Below, piece after piece: positions 49,653-59,605 of a stretch of DNA of 64,000 nucleotides (position 1 is its first letter; every line of letters begins with the position of its first letter). Source of the stretch: Leptospira johnsonii (GTDB lineage Bacteria; Spirochaetota; Leptospiria; Leptospirales; Leptospiraceae). The DNA lies in NCBI RefSeq assembly GCF_003112675.1, contig NZ_BFAY01000012.1, positions 1 to 64,000 on the forward strand, written 5' to 3'. Both the position numbers and the translations under genes were made by a program. The notes beneath the pieces were generated by a model, which searched no databases, was not told where the DNA came from, and saw nothing but the letters and a program-made list of their open reading frames with translations.

Positions 49653-50597
49653 TCAAATTTCTCGCCAATATGGGCTAATATCCGAGAGGGAGTTCCTTCC
49701 CAAAAGTACCATTAGAAGACGATCCAATCCGATCGAAATTCCTGAACATTCGGGGATGCCTCTCTCCAAAGCCTGAAGGAACTCCTCATGAACTGGAAAA
49801 ACTTCCTTCCCTAACTTTCTTCTCAACTCTTGTTCTTTTTCAAAACGAGCTCTCTGTTCTATCGGGTCCAAAAGCTCGTAAAATGCATTAGCTAATTCTA
49901 TTTTTCCGAAATACAATTCGAACCTTTTCGCTGCCCCAAGTTCAATTCTAGAAAGGGCAGCCATCTCTGGAGGATAGTCATAGATGAATTGGAATTCCGA
50001 AGCGAAATTCGGCTCCAATAAGTTTAAAAATATTAAAAAAAAGCAGTCTTCATATTCCATGGAATTGAAAGAGAGATTCGTGAGAGACAATTCGGTTATT
50101 TTTCGTTCTAATGAATCTCTATCCCAATCTATACCTGCCAACTTGGAGAGGAGTTCCTTCACTGATTTTCTTTGAAATGGTTTTTCCGGAAAGGGAAGAC
50201 TCAGCTTATTAGTGACCCATCGAATTAATTCCTCAAGAAGGTCCATTGCTTGGTGCAAATCAGTGCCTACTTGATAAAATTCCAGCATCAGAAATTCCGC
50301 GGTATGGTAGGAACTCCCCTTCTCCCCTGAACGAAAAGTATGGGCAATCTCGTACGCTTTCTCTGCACCTAAAGATAGAGCTTGTTTGAGAGAATATTCC
50401 GGGGAAGTAATCAGATACCCCTTCTCTTCTCCGGAAGGAGATCCTACCACAAATGGATCTAAATACGGCTCCATTCCAGGAATTTTCTTCAAGGATGGTG
50501 TATCAACCTCGAGGAATCCTTTTTCATGAAAAAAAGTTCTCGTAGCATGTAAAAATCTGGATCGAAATGACAATATTTCTAAGTTATTCAGCTTCAT
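49653..50597 (-). CDS. epmA: EF-P--(R)-beta-lysine ligase (EpmA/GenX)
   Basis: This is a 314-residue protein. It is a class II lysyl-tRNA-synthetase-like catalytic core without the anticodon domain, the hallmark of EpmA (about 325 residues). Motifs: FFHEKGFLEVDTPSL, IPGMEPYLDPF, LITSPEYSLKQALSLGAEKAYEIAHTFRSGEKGSSYHTAEFLMLEFYQVG and the C-terminal ATP-binding CSGISIGLDRLLMVLLG. It attaches beta-lysine to the conserved Lys of EF-P, encoded here at 13645-14211. The beta-lysine would come from the aminomutase at 15958-17067. The gene carries four copies of the GGAACTCC motif. Confidence 0.92.
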   Translation of the reverse strand: MKLNNLEILSFRSRFLHATRTFFHEKGFLEVDTPSLKKIPGMEPYLDPFVVGSPSGEEKGYLITSPEYSLKQALSLGAEKAYEIAHTFRSGEKGSSYHTAEFLMLEFYQVGTDLHQAMDLLEELIRWVTNKLSLPFPEKPFQRKSVKELLSKLAGIDWDRDSLERKITELSLTNLSFNSMEYEDCFFLIFLNLLEPNFASEFQFIYDYPPEMAALSRIELGAAKRFELYFGKIELANAFYELLDPIEQRARFEKEQELRRKLGKEVFPVHEEFLQALERGIPECSGISIGLDRLLMVLLGRNSLSDISPYWREI

Positions 50598-50652
50598 CTT
50601 TGAATTTGATTGTTCAAAATAGTAAACAAATCCTTTAGAAAGGGAACCGATT

Positions 50653-50979
50653 GTGGAGTATATCCGAAAATACAGTTACTTCGAAATAAGAAAAAAGGCC
50701 AAAGCTGTAGAGATTGAACCTCTCCTTCCTGAAGTGAACGACCAAGTATTGAACGAGTTGAACTCAGTCTTAGCGATGGCTTTTTATGAAACAAATCGGC
50801 ATGTAAAATTAGAAATATCAAAATTCGATACTTTGCCATTTCCAGTAATAGAAAAATTGATCAAATACGCCTTGGATTTGCGAGAAAAAAACCGAGTATT
50901 AATTCTCTCCAAACCGAGACCTCCGATTCGAAAATACATTAAAACATTTTCGTTAGAAGAATTAATTCTGATCCTCTGA
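50653..50979 (+). CDS. Small STAS-like protein
   Basis: This is a 108-residue protein starting with GTG 50653. The run VKLEISKFDTLPFPVIEKLIKYALDLREKNRVLILSKPRPPIRKYIKTFSLEELI has the strand-helix-strand-helix rhythm of STAS (anti-sigma-factor antagonist) domains, though the DSSG phospho-site is not seen. Such proteins act in partner-switching regulation. The first 35 residues are charged and unknown. It overlaps the convergent DUF4279 gene by 18 bases at its 3' end. Moderately sure it is coding, less sure of the family. Confidence 0.55.
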   Translation: MEYIRKYSYFEIRKKAKAVEIEPLLPEVNDQVLNELNSVLAMAFYETNRHVKLEISKFDTLPFPVIEKLIKYALDLREKNRVLILSKPRPPIRKYIKTFSLEELILIL

Positions 50980-51402
50980 CCTTCTCCTTCTTTCCGGAAC
51001 ATTCCACGCATGAAAGATCAATTTCAACCCAAGATTTCCGAGCAACAAAAGAGTCCGAGCGCTCAGCACGGTTTCTTCTAAACTACCGTTATTAAATTCA
51101 ACGGAACAATATAGTACGACATTATGTTTTTCGCAAAAACTTTGAAATTCTTTGCGACGAGGAGCGATTCGTTCCAATAACTCTTGAATATGATCTTCTA
51201 ACGGGGAACTCGCGTCTCTTTTCGAATGGATTTGCCATAAGGAAGAAGTAACCGATTTTCCTGAGATGGCAGGAACTCCTTTATTTACCGACAAGTCCGG
51301 TCGGACCCCAAGGGTTCTAGTTACTTCGTGAACATCCAATCCGGGTTCCGAAACCGCAATAAGGGCCCAACTCCGAGGAAAAGAAGGGTTACTATATTTC
51401 AT
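50962..51402 (-). CDS. DUF4279-like protein
   Basis: This is a 146-residue protein. SWALIAVSEPGLDVHEVTRTLGVRPDLSVNKGVPA, then SSLWQIHSKRDASSPLEDHIQELLERIAPRR, then VEFNNGSLEETVLSARTLLLLGNLGLKLIFHAW match my recollection of DUF4279, a small cytosolic fold sometimes listed among immunity-type proteins. No toxin gene is adjacent. The function is unknown. It is divergent from the response regulator at 51629. Confidence 0.65.
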   Translation of the reverse strand: MKYSNPSFPRSWALIAVSEPGLDVHEVTRTLGVRPDLSVNKGVPAISGKSVTSSLWQIHSKRDASSPLEDHIQELLERIAPRRKEFQSFCEKHNVVLYCSVEFNNGSLEETVLSARTLLLLGNLGLKLIFHAWNVPERRRRSEDQN

Positions 51403-51628
51403 AAACTGCCCAAAACCAGACTTTTCACATTAAGAAATAAGAATTCTTTAAAAATGCCATTAAAGATAAACAGCAAAACCTTCAAAAACGCCAAACATTT
51501 AGCATTTTCCGAATTTTTGTTTTCCAATCAATACATTTAAAATCCCATTTTTTGCTATGTTACAATTTTGGTGGGAATAATATGTTGTAATGAGGTTAAA
51601 TTTAACATCCAATACATCTGAGGCGCTT

Positions 51629-52354
51629 ATGAAGAACATTCTGGTAATTGAAGATGATCCGGACATCGGGAATTTAATACGAAAGTCATTGGATTCAGCT
51701 CATTACCGGACCACAATTCAAACTTCTGGCGAAGAGGGCCTTAAATACTATAAGGCAAATCACCCTGACCTCTTAATTTTAGATCTTTCCTTGCCGGATA
51801 TTGACGGAATGGATGTGTGTCGAACAGTCCGAAGATCTGACGAGAATACGCCTATTTTTATTGTTACTGCTCGAAATGAAGAAATAGATAGAATAATGGG
51901 ACTCGAGTTAGGCGCAGATGACTATATCACAAAGCCTTTCTCCGTAAGAGAATTAAAGACCAGAGTAGATGTATTCTTCCGCAGATGGGACAAAAAAGCC
52001 GGAATCAAACCGAATATCGGAAGCGGCGGCGAAATCATCAGAGGGTCTCTGAAAATCGATCCAGTTCGTCGTAGGGTAACCTTGAAAGACCAGGTGATCA
52101 ACATTTCCAGAAAAGAATTTGATATTTTACAGCTAATGGCGACTTCTCCCGGTAAAGTTTTCTCAAGAGAAATGATCTTAGAAGCAGTCTGGGGTATGGA
52201 ATGGGATGGATTTGAAAGAATGATCGACTCCCATATTAAAAGAATTCGCTCCAAGTTAGAGAAGAATTCAGCTCAACCGGAATGGATCGAAACAATCTGG
52301 GGGATCGGCTATAGGTTTACCGACAACTATGAAGGAATCGTAATTTTAGATTAG
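51629..52354 (+). CDS. OmpR/PhoB-family response regulator
   Basis: This protein has about 241 residues. ATG 51629 is chosen, with GAGG six bases before. An in-frame start 13 codons earlier gives a non-conserved tail. The receiver has the acidic pair in VIEDDPDIG, phospho-acceptor Asp in [13 protein letters not shown], Thr in FIVTARN and Lys in YITKPF. The C-terminal winged helix has [31 protein letters not shown] and the recognition part [12 protein letters not shown]. No kinase is adjacent, so it is an orphan here. Confidence 0.92.
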   Translation: MKNILVIEDDPDIGNLIRKSLDSAHYRTTIQTSGEEGLKYYKANHPDLLILDLSLPDIDGMDVCRTVRRSDENTPIFIVTARNEEIDRIMGLELGADDYITKPFSVRELKTRVDVFFRRWDKKAGIKPNIGSGGEIIRGSLKIDPVRRRVTLKDQVINISRKEFDILQLMATSPGKVFSREMILEAVWGMEWDGFERMIDSHIKRIRSKLEKNSAQPEWIETIWGIGYRFTDNYEGIVILD

Positions 52355-52377
52355 ATCTTTCATCTTCCCATTATTGA

Positions 52378-52414
52378 GAATCCGTTCTTTAACATTTTAA
52401 GAACGGATTCCTTT
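52378..52414 (+). terminator. Terminator-like 12-bp inverted repeat
   Basis: GAATCCGTTCTT (52378-52389) and AAGAACGGATTC (52399-52410) are perfect arms with a nine-base loop, followed by CTTT. It lies 24 bp after the response-regulator stop. The T run is short, so it may be a terminator or an mRNA 3'-end stem. A GGAGTTCC motif follows at 52417. Confidence 0.6.
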
Positions 52415-52511
52415 GAGGAGTTCCTTCTCAAAATAGATGCCATCTTGCATATAAATCGTAATCCCTGCAAAAAATTCATTCTCTTTTTCCATTTCAAGAC
52501 CCGTCTCTTTT

Positions 52512-53060
52512 ATGGAAAAATTAAAACCCACTTTTCACCGCTCCTTTTCCCAAAACATATCTTTAGGAAATATAATTAGAAAAAAACGCAAAGTCTCTAC
52601 TCTTCTAATTCCCCCGCACTTGGCAAAATACGTTCGTAAACATGGAATCAACTGTTTGCTAAGAAAAGCTCTCACAAGCCAACAAAGAAATTTTTATTCG
52701 AATAAACGTTTTAATGCTGAATCCACTTATACAAAATACCAAAGCATTCTGGGAAGATCAAAAGAAAATAGATATATAAAATTCAACTTTAGGCCAAAGC
52801 CAGAAGATTGGACTCAACTTAGAAGTCTCGCCGTTAGTCACGGAGTTTCAATGTGCTATTTATTTGTGCTACTTTTGGAAGAGTATAAATCCAAAGGATT
52901 CTCGGACACAGAAAAAGTAATTTGGCAAGTAAAGGCTGCGATACATGCGAACTTCGATTCAAAGATATTCTTCCGAGAGCTATGGATCTTAGAATATAAA
53001 ATAGCGAAATCAAATTTTAGAGTAAAAAGAAAAGATGGTCACCGACCAAAAATTGCGTAA
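52512..53060 (+). CDS. DUF1564-family protein
   Basis: This is a 182-residue, very basic protein. VSTLLIPPHLAKYVRKHGINCLLRKAL in the first half and KFNFRPKPEDWTQLRSLAVSHGVSMCYLFVLLLEEY in the second match DUF1564 (NFRP.NEDW.EL..LA...GVS.C.LF..LL), a multicopy family I know only from Leptospira. The charge and helix pattern resemble small DNA-binding proteins, but this is inference. The gene is AT-richer than its neighbours. Confidence 0.75.
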   Translation: MEKLKPTFHRSFSQNISLGNIIRKKRKVSTLLIPPHLAKYVRKHGINCLLRKALTSQQRNFYSNKRFNAESTYTKYQSILGRSKENRYIKFNFRPKPEDWTQLRSLAVSHGVSMCYLFVLLLEEYKSKGFSDTEKVIWQVKAAIHANFDSKIFFRELWILEYKIAKSNFRVKRKDGHRPKIA

Positions 53061-53095
53061 CGATATAAATTATTAATTACCAATTCAGTTTTAAA

Positions 53096-53401
53096 TTAGA
53101 GATCGCTTAAAAGATTTTCGGCTGAGAGAGCGAATTGCAAATCAAAGCTGGACAAGCCTTTCAAACTATGGGTATAAACTTCTACTCTAACAGAACTATA
53201 CGAAAGAAGAATTTCTGGATGGTGATCCATATCATTTGCCAAGTTCGCTAGGACTGTTATTACTTTAATTCCGTCTAAATATTGAGATAGCTTATATACT
53301 CTAACAATTTTCGAAACTGCATCTACCGTAGTTATTTTCCAAGTAGGCGGGAGTTCCTTCCTAATTTGCTCTACTGAATGCGGAACTGGAGAGTTACCCA
53401 T
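53096..53401 (-). CDS. phhB: Pterin-4a-carbinolamine dehydratase
   Basis: This is a 101-residue protein. The catalytic His pair and surroundings MDHHPEILLSYSSVRVEVYTHSLKGLSSFDLQFA are the family signature, and length is standard. It dehydrates 4a-hydroxytetrahydrobiopterin to recycle the pterin cofactor, or acts on a related pterin. No aromatic-amino-acid hydroxylase is seen in the window. It starts 12 bp after the stop of the coiled-coil gene, so the two are probably co-transcribed. Confidence 0.9.
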   Translation of the reverse strand: MGNSPVPHSVEQIRKELPPTWKITTVDAVSKIVRVYKLSQYLDGIKVITVLANLANDMDHHPEILLSYSSVRVEVYTHSLKGLSSFDLQFALSAENLLSDL

Positions 53402-53413
53402 AAAATCTCTGAA

Positions 53414-53827
53414 TTAAAGCACTTTTTTCAAAGCCTGTTTGATCTTCTCAGCATCGTCGATCGCTCCGTTTGAAAGAGATCCTGCACGTGCCATTAAATT
53501 AACAGCCCCATCCATTCTGGCCTTCAACTCTTCGATTTTGTGCAATTGATCATTTAGAAAAGCAAGCTTAGATTCGATTTCCATTTCCTTTCTTTCAAGA
53601 AGAAGTTTATAGTTCTCTAACTCTTGGATTTTCTTGCGCGTCTTTTTGGCTTCGCTGTCTACATCTTTACGATAATATTTCTCTAATTCTTTCTCAGCTT
53701 GCGCGTGACGGTCCGCTTCTGCCTTGAATTCTCGCTTCAAATGTTTCAGAGCTTGGCGATAAGCTCTATTGTATATTCTTTGTCTTTGAGTTCTTCTTAT
53801 CTTTGCTATTTTAAATATTAAATTCAT
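53414..53827 (-). CDS. Coiled-coil protein of unknown function
   Basis: This is a 137-residue protein. Residues 10-110 form one long charged helix rich in Arg, Lys and Glu with heptad-like leucines (KKIQELENYKLLLERKEMEI, FLNDQLHKIEELKARM). There is no signal peptide or known domain. Just upstream, at the far end of a 200-bp AT-rich gap, lies the divergent YqjD-like operon. It could be a structural or DNA-associated protein. Confidence 0.6.
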   Translation of the reverse strand: MNLIFKIAKIRRTQRQRIYNRAYRQALKHLKREFKAEADRHAQAEKELEKYYRKDVDSEAKKTRKKIQELENYKLLLERKEMEIESKLAFLNDQLHKIEELKARMDGAVNLMARAGSLSNGAIDDAEKIKQALKKVL

Positions 53828-53964
53828 ATGCCATCCCCTTTTTACCTTGCATAGACTGGAATGGTTTTCGCTTCAATTTCTATCCGTTTGCCGGTTAGAC
53901 CTAATATATCGACTTATTTATCCCTACGGTCAAATTTAAAGTCCTTAATTTTTACGATTGAATG

Positions 53965-53990
53965 ATTTCAAGATGTAAAATTCTTGAAAT
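53965..53990. promoter_or_regulatory. Inverted repeat upstream of the YqjD-like operon
   Basis: ATTTCAAGA (53965-53973) and TCTTGAAAT (53982-53990) are perfect nine-base arms around an eight-base AT-rich centre, 43 bp before the next start. It has the size of a regulator operator. As RNA it could form a hairpin but no T run follows. Confidence 0.45.
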
Positions 53991-54032
53991 TGATGAGCTA
54001 TACTAACATAAAAGTATCTGGAGGGCGTTCTT

Positions 54033-54311
54033 ATGTCTAAAGGTGATAATCTAAGCGAAGAACTCCAAATTTTAAAAGATAAGGCCAAACAAATTACAGG
54101 TAAGGCCCGGGAGGAATACTTGGAACACGTATCCGATCTAAAGGAAAAATTAAAACAAGTTACTGGTGAGACTAGCGAAAAGGCCAAACAAATCATCGAT
54201 CAAACGGGAACTTATATCAAAGAAAACCCGCAAAAAGCAACTTTGATCGGCTTAGGAGTTGGAGTCGGGATAGGCGTAATTATTGGAATGCTTATCGGTC
54301 GAAGAAAATAA
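54033..54311 (+). CDS. YqjD/ElaB-like (DUF883) membrane-anchored protein
   Basis: This is a 92-residue protein. A helical, Lys/Glu-rich region with two similar segments ([18 protein letters not shown] and [18 protein letters not shown]) is followed by [31 protein letters not shown], the glycine-zipper membrane tail of the YqjD/ElaB family, which tethers ribosomes to the membrane in stationary-phase E. coli. A strong GGAGG lies about nine bases before the ATG. It is the first of three small genes resembling the yqjD-yqjE-yqjK cluster. Confidence 0.8.
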   Translation: MSKGDNLSEELQILKDKAKQITGKAREEYLEHVSDLKEKLKQVTGETSEKAKQIIDQTGTYIKENPQKATLIGLGVGVGIGVIIGMLIGRRK

Positions 54312-54326
54312 GTCGGAAAGTATCAA

Positions 54327-54710
54327 TTGGCCGCTAAAACAACGGATTCAGAAGAAATTCCTTACGAAAATGGCGAAAAGCAGGAGGGGACTTCATTTTC
54401 AAGTTTCGAATTGAAGGAACACCTGCTCGCTTTCATTAATTCCATCGCAGAATATTTCGAAACTCTTCTTCTCTACGCAAAAAAAATCGCAACTGAAAAG
54501 ATTGTATTAGGCATCCAGGCCTATATATTCTTCCGAATTGCTCTTTTCTTTATAAGTTTAAGCGTATTATTTTTTCTAGCCGCTTTTTTCCTTTTTTTGC
54601 AGAGGCAATTTGAAGGAGATCCCTTACCTGCAGCGTTAGGAACTGGAGGGCTCTGCCTTTTTATTTCTTTAATTGGTGTTTTTGCTCTTATTCGGAAACT
54701 TAAAGCATAA
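54327..54710 (+). CDS. YqjE-like holin-superfamily (phage_holin_3_6) membrane protein
   Basis: This is a 127-residue protein starting TTG 54327 with GGAAAG upstream. A polar N-terminal 55 residues and a helix lead to two membrane segments (IALFFISLSVLFFLAAFFLFL and AALGTGGLCLFISLIGVFALI), the layout of the YqjE / actinobacterial holin-X family. Despite the name these are membrane-stress proteins and not phage genes. It lies 15 bp after the YqjD-like gene. Confidence 0.72.
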   Translation: MAAKTTDSEEIPYENGEKQEGTSFSSFELKEHLLAFINSIAEYFETLLLYAKKIATEKIVLGIQAYIFFRIALFFISLSVLFFLAAFFLFLQRQFEGDPLPAALGTGGLCLFISLIGVFALIRKLKA

Positions 54711-54731
54711 GAGTGGAAGGAACTCCCGCCC

Positions 54732-55004
54732 ATGAATAAGACAAAGACCAAGGAAGCCCGCATCTTCTCCCTGAATCCTCTCGCGGGAGAAGACTACACT
54801 CCCTGGAAAGACCCTTCCAAAATGAGTAAAGAAGAACTCCAACTCTACCTGCAGATCAAAAAATTGCAGGTTCGACTGAGTTTTGAAAGACTACAATCCT
54901 CCATTAGTTACACTGGAATGATCATTGAGGCCTTCCAAAGCCTGGGACTTCAAGATTGGGTTCTAAAATTGCTAAACCAAGAGGTCGAGGATACTTCAGA
55001 GTAG
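54732..55004 (+). CDS. Small unknown protein ending the YqjD/E-like operon
   Basis: This is a 90-residue, charged protein. DPSKMSKEELQLYLQIKKLQVRLSFERLQSSISYTGMIIEAFQSLGL forms one or two helices, with no signal peptide. Its place after the YqjE-like gene recalls yqjK, but the sequence is not clearly similar. A GGWAGGAACTCC copy lies in the 21-bp gap before it and another begins three bases after its stop. Confidence 0.6.
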   Translation: MNKTKTKEARIFSLNPLAGEDYTPWKDPSKMSKEELQLYLQIKKLQVRLSFERLQSSISYTGMIIEAFQSLGLQDWVLKLLNQEVEDTSE

Positions 55005-55023
55005 CTGGAGTTCCTACCACCCT

Positions 55024-56454
55024 TTACTTCACCTCTCGGATCTGGATCGTCTCCACCCGGTCTGCACCAGCAATAATATCCGACAAAATCACTACCTGGT
55101 CCCCGTCCTTCACTCGACCACTCGACTTCAAGGTCTCAATCGCCAATTTTATCGTCTTCTCAGGGTCACTGGAAAAATCGATTCGGTACGGAATCACACT
55201 TCGGGTTAACCAAAGTTTGCGTCTGACAGTAGTCATATTGGTAAAAGCATAGATGAGTGGAAACCTAGGATGGAAGGAAGCCACATTCAGAGCAGTTGTT
55301 CCTCTCCTGGTAATCACGATAATTGCCGGTGATTTGATGGAATCGGAAAGCATAGCCGCCGATCTCGCCATTTCTTCCTTCTTGTTGGAAGGAACTCTTT
55401 CCAAAACATAGCCAAGTCCCGGCGCCTTCTCCACTCTTTCCGAGATCTTGTGAAGCATGTCCACACAACGAACCGGAAATTTTCCTGCAGCAGTTTCACC
55501 GGATAACATAATTGCGTCTGCTTCTTCAAAAACTGCGTTCGCAACGTCTGTAACTTCCGCACGAGTAGGCGAAGGATTATTGATCATAGATTCCAAAAGG
55601 TGGGTTGCGACAATCACTCTTTTGCCCTTAATCGCACATTCTCGAATAATAGCGCGTTGTATCAAAGGAAGTTCCTCAATCGGAAGCTCTACTCCAAGGT
55701 CTCCCCTTGCAACCATTACGCCGTCAGCAGCATCCACGATCTCGACCATATTTTTCACTGCTTCTTGGTCTTCTATCTTAGCAATGATATCAGTATGGCC
55801 ATTATTTTCTTCTATGATCTTACGAAGTTGATGGATATCTTCCGCAGAACGAACGAATGAAAGTGCAATAAAATCTACATCCTCTTCCAAACCGAAAAGA
55901 ATATCCTTTTGGTCTTTTTGAGTTATAGAAGGTAAGTTTACGCGGATCCCTGGAAGATTGATATGTTTACGAGAACCTAATTTACCACCGTCTACTACTT
56001 TACATTTCAGAGCGGTTTCTTGGATCTCTTCAACAACAAGATTGATCAATCCGTTATCTACGGTAACCCTATCTCCGATCTTTAGGTCTTTTACGATATC
56101 CCGATAATTTACGAAAACGGATTGTTCCTCGGATTCTTCTCCCGGAATGATATGGAAGGTAAAAGATTCTCCCACTTTGAGATCCAAATGATCCACTTGC
56201 AGATCCCCTGTGCGGATCTCTGGACCTTGTGTATCCAATAAAATAGCGATCGGATGTTTTAGTACGTCTTTGTTCAAAGACTTAATAGCACGGATCACGG
56301 ATCTATGAAAGTCGTGATTTCCGTGGGACATGTTCAATCTGGCGATATTCATCCCTGCTTCGGCAAGAGATTGGATCATTTTTTTGTCGGAGGTCGCAGG
56401 GCCGATCGTGCAGATAATTTTAGTTTTTCTGAAATTAACTAATTCATTTTTCAT
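55024..56454 (-). CDS. pyk: Pyruvate kinase
   Basis: This is a 476-residue enzyme. [36 protein letters not shown] at the N-terminus, [37 protein letters not shown] (catalytic Lys and metal-binding Glu/Asp) and [35 protein letters not shown] are all present. It makes pyruvate and ATP from phosphoenolpyruvate and ADP in glycolysis. Length is that of the short bacterial form without an extra C-terminal PEP-utiliser domain. Confidence 0.96.
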   Translation of the reverse strand: MKNELVNFRKTKIICTIGPATSDKKMIQSLAEAGMNIARLNMSHGNHDFHRSVIRAIKSLNKDVLKHPIAILLDTQGPEIRTGDLQVDHLDLKVGESFTFHIIPGEESEEQSVFVNYRDIVKDLKIGDRVTVDNGLINLVVEEIQETALKCKVVDGGKLGSRKHINLPGIRVNLPSITQKDQKDILFGLEEDVDFIALSFVRSAEDIHQLRKIIEENNGHTDIIAKIEDQEAVKNMVEIVDAADGVMVARGDLGVELPIEELPLIQRAIIRECAIKGKRVIVATHLLESMINNPSPTRAEVTDVANAVFEEADAIMLSGETAAGKFPVRCVDMLHKISERVEKAPGLGYVLERVPSNKKEEMARSAAMLSDSIKSPAIIVITRRGTTALNVASFHPRFPLIYAFTNMTTVRRKLWLTRSVIPYRIDFSSDPEKTIKLAIETLKSSGRVKDGDQVVILSDIIAGADRVETIQIREVK

Positions 56455-56494
56455 GTATATTCGGTTTTATTAAAATTGCCCTAATGATCCGAGC

Positions 56495-58465
56495 TCAGAT
56501 TTTAGGAAGGGTTCTATTCAGAAAATCTTCGAAAGAAATATAAAAATCGAACTTGTCCTGTTCCGGCATGCCCGCATTTTTCTGCTCGTCTACGATCCTC
56601 TTCGCCTTATCCAGCAGGGCTTTTCCGTTCTTTTTTAGGAACCTTCTCGAGATAAGGATCGGAAAAGAATACTGCTCTTCCTGATTTCTAACCATAAAGG
56701 AATGGATTTCCTTTTTTGCATTCTTTTTCAGAAAGTTGATCAGAGTATTTTCGTCCATATCCCCACCTAAACCTTGTAAGAGATATTCCCTGTCAGGGAG
56801 CTCATCATGACTCCAAGCATGGTCCAGAATGTCCAGAACCGCCGAAAGATTTCGTTTGACCTCTGCCTCTTGCTCGGAGCTTAATCCGGAACTTTTTGCA
56901 GGAGCGCTCGATTCCGAATTTGCAACCGCTGCCACAGCTCTCGCCTTTGCGGTCGATTCGGCTGCTTCTCTGTCTTTTACTCGTCTCTCGGCAAGTCTTA
57001 CCTTTTCTTCCTGAGCAACTTTGGTCCTCGCTTCTAAGATCTTTTTGTTCTGCTCTGCAGCAAGTCTTGCTCGGATCTCTTCTGCTTCGAATCTATGAAC
57101 TACATTATTCCCGAAAAGAGATCTGAAAAATCTGGTGATAAAAGGAAGATATTTAAACAGAGAAGAATATTCCAATTTCTCAAATTGAGAACTCGCCTCT
57201 TTGGACTCCATCATGTCCCGAATATTCATTTTTGCTAAAACACGGATCTCGCTATCGTTCCCCGTAGCGGTAAAAACCCTTTTGGCAGTCTCGACTGCTC
57301 CGGAGATACAATCTTTATGAAGAACAAAAACATAAAGACCCTTCTTATCCGCAAAATCAGAGTTCAAGATCATATCATGATTGATGATCAGATTTTTGAC
57401 TTCTTCTTCAATAGGCTCTCCGCGGAAACGAAGATAATTCAGATCCACCAATCGATTCGCGGATTTAATATAGTCCAGTAACTCGGAAAGTTTGGCCTTC
57501 TTTTCTTCTTTTTCCTTTTTCTCCTTCTCCTCTTCTTCAAAATGGATCAGAGAAAGAAGTTCCTCAACTGCGGTTTTTTGGTCACCGTAAGCCGGGCTTA
57601 AAAAAGGAAGGACTTGTCCTGCAATAGAGCGAGTGTTCTGAAGATCTTGTTCCGAAAAATTGCCAAGCACACCGATCCTCTGCAATTCCGGGATAATCCT
57701 TTCGTTCAGATATTTTTTATATGCATCCAGTCTTGCAATGATCTCATCCTGAACATTATAGTAAAAAACGGAGCGGTTGCCGGGACTCAACGCATTCTCA
57801 TTTCTATAAAAATACAGAATTCGGGAATCCACCAGTTTTTTGAGCACCGGCTTTAAATGGATATTGATCGTGGTTTGCTTAAGAACAGGAGTAACGTCAA
57901 AATTGTCCTGGAACAAATTCCCAATCTCGGAAGAAGCATAGGTCTCGCTTAATTTATTATTATCTATACAATCATAGATCCATTTCTGGAAACTTTCTTT
58001 CCCCGGAAATTGTCTCTTCTCTTTCACCCATCTTTGGATGGAACTGAAAGAAGTCTGGTTCACTCCGTCTACATATCTGTGACTAGAACCCGCATCCGTT
58101 TGTGAAGGCCTGGCAAAAACAGTGATCAATCTTAAAAAAGAAGCGATCCTTCCATCAGAAGAATCTCCGGTAGGATTATAATCCACCATGCAGATCTTTT
58201 TTATGATAGGAGGATTCTGGCGAGCGCTCATCTCTTTTAGATAAGCGTTTACCCTTTCCTTATCCAAGGTTAGCTCTCTTGCAAGCTGCTCCGCGCTGGG
58301 AAGAATTTTATTCGCTACGAACTTTTCAGTCCAGTCGCCAATGATCAGTACTAGTTTATGAATTCCCTTGTACTGGAAATCCCCTCTTGCCTCTAAGGCT
58401 TGGGTTAACTGTAAGGCCGAGTTATAATCCGCTACCTTGAGTTCCGGAGATTGGGGATCCAGCAT
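56495..58465 (-). CDS. Large unknown cytosolic protein with coiled-coil segments
   Basis: This is a 656-residue protein with no signal peptide or membrane helix. The first 120 residues have a winged-helix feel ([39 protein letters not shown]), suggesting a DNA-binding or scaffold start. Two very charged coiled coils follow ([21 protein letters not shown] near 315 and [40 protein letters not shown] near 465). The C-terminal 120 residues are helical. I recognise no family. It lies 16 bp downstream of asd and 40 bp from pyk on the same strand, so it may be in an operon with them. Confidence 0.7.
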   Translation of the reverse strand: MLDPQSPELKVADYNSALQLTQALEARGDFQYKGIHKLVLIIGDWTEKFVANKILPSAEQLARELTLDKERVNAYLKEMSARQNPPIIKKICMVDYNPTGDSSDGRIASFLRLITVFARPSQTDAGSSHRYVDGVNQTSFSSIQRWVKEKRQFPGKESFQKWIYDCIDNNKLSETYASSEIGNLFQDNFDVTPVLKQTTINIHLKPVLKKLVDSRILYFYRNENALSPGNRSVFYYNVQDEIIARLDAYKKYLNERIIPELQRIGVLGNFSEQDLQNTRSIAGQVLPFLSPAYGDQKTAVEELLSLIHFEEEEKEKKEKEEKKAKLSELLDYIKSANRLVDLNYLRFRGEPIEEEVKNLIINHDMILNSDFADKKGLYVFVLHKDCISGAVETAKRVFTATGNDSEIRVLAKMNIRDMMESKEASSQFEKLEYSSLFKYLPFITRFFRSLFGNNVVHRFEAEEIRARLAAEQNKKILEARTKVAQEEKVRLAERRVKDREAAESTAKARAVAAVANSESSAPAKSSGLSSEQEAEVKRNLSAVLDILDHAWSHDELPDREYLLQGLGGDMDENTLINFLKKNAKKEIHSFMVRNQEEQYSFPILISRRFLKKNGKALLDKAKRIVDEQKNAGMPEQDKFDFYISFEDFLNRTLPKI

Positions 58466-58481
58466 GAGTCATCCTCTTCGA

Positions 58482-59528
58482 CTAGAGTAGGTTTTTCCGA
58501 TACATCAATTCCGCGTTTAAAATCGCGGCACCGGCAGCCCCACGGACCGTATTATGACTTAGGACAACATATTTCCAATCTAAAATCGGATCTGGTCTAA
58601 GCCTTCCCACTACGGTAGTCATACCTCTCCCTGTTTCCAGGTCTAGACGAGGCTGGGGTCTGTCTTCTTCTTGACGATAAAGAATCGGAAAATCCGGAGC
58701 GAGAGGCAACTTTAATTCTTGAGGCTCGCCTTTAAATGAAGACCAGGCTTCTAAAATTTCGGATTCGGTAGGCTTCTTCTTGAATTTTACGGAAACACAA
58801 ACTGTATGCCCGTCAAAAACCGGGACCCGATTGCAATGAGCGGAAATTTTAAAATCCGCGTTTATGATCTTGCCGCCTTCAGTTCTTCCCAGACATTTCA
58901 GAGGTTCAATCTCCGCCTTATCTTCTTCTCCGCCGATAAAAGGGACCACGTTGCCCAAAATATCCATGGTAGGAACTCCTGGATAACCTGCTCCGGAGAT
59001 TGCCTGCATAGAAAATAACATAACGGACTCTATACCGAATTTTTCGTATAGAGGTTTGAGAGAGATGGTCACTCCCATGATCGTACAATTGGAGTTAGTC
59101 ACGATCTTTCCTGGAGTTTTTTGGCCGGAGATCACATCCAAATGGTTAGCGTTCACTTCCGCAGAAAGAAGAGGAACGTTCTCCACCATTCTATGATTTT
59201 TAGAATTGGAAATAATATTGATACCTGCCTCGGCAAAAGAAGTTTCCACTTCTCCCGCAATAGAAGCGTCCAAACCGGAAAAAGCCAATTTAACACCTTG
59301 GGTGATCTTAGGGTCCGGTAGTGTGATAATTATGTCACGAGCGTATTTAGGGATATCGCCGGAGATCTTCCAACGCTTCTTCATAACATCAGCATACGTT
59401 TTGCCTGCGCTATTCTCGGATGCGCATAGATGGGTTACCTGAAAATAAGGATGGTTTTCCAAAAGTTGGATGAACCTTTGCCCGACGGAGCCTGTTGCTC
59501 CCAAAACAGCTACGTTAATTTTGCTCAT
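58482..59528 (-). CDS. asd: Aspartate-semialdehyde dehydrogenase
   Basis: This is a 348-residue enzyme of the archaeal/fungal-type branch. NADP-binding [26 protein letters not shown], the catalytic Cys in NSNCTIMGV and the late [19 protein letters not shown] are typical. It reduces aspartyl phosphate to the semialdehyde, the branch point to lysine/DAP, threonine and methionine. A GGWAGGAACTCC copy within the gene encodes Gly-Val-Pro-Thr. Confidence 0.95.
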   Translation of the reverse strand: MSKINVAVLGATGSVGQRFIQLLENHPYFQVTHLCASENSAGKTYADVMKKRWKISGDIPKYARDIIITLPDPKITQGVKLAFSGLDASIAGEVETSFAEAGINIISNSKNHRMVENVPLLSAEVNANHLDVISGQKTPGKIVTNSNCTIMGVTISLKPLYEKFGIESVMLFSMQAISGAGYPGVPTMDILGNVVPFIGGEEDKAEIEPLKCLGRTEGGKIINADFKISAHCNRVPVFDGHTVCVSVKFKKKPTESEILEAWSSFKGEPQELKLPLAPDFPILYRQEEDRPQPRLDLETGRGMTTVVGRLRPDPILDWKYVVLSHNTVRGAAGAAILNAELMYRKNLL

Positions 59529-59605
59529 AGAACTTATTGACCGCTCGCGAACTTAAAGTCCGCATTTCATTGTTTTTTTCTATTTTTTTCCGAGACCATG
59601 GACTG

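Noticed and set aside
50962..51402. DUF4279-like gene as an immunity protein of a toxin system
   Set aside because: No toxin-like or polymorphic-toxin gene is adjacent. The small neighbour at 50653 looks STAS-like and is convergent.
54327..54710. Holin-like protein as sign of a prophage
   Set aside because: It lies in a YqjD/E-like operon. No capsid, tail, lysin or phage replication genes are nearby, and family members are ordinary membrane proteins.
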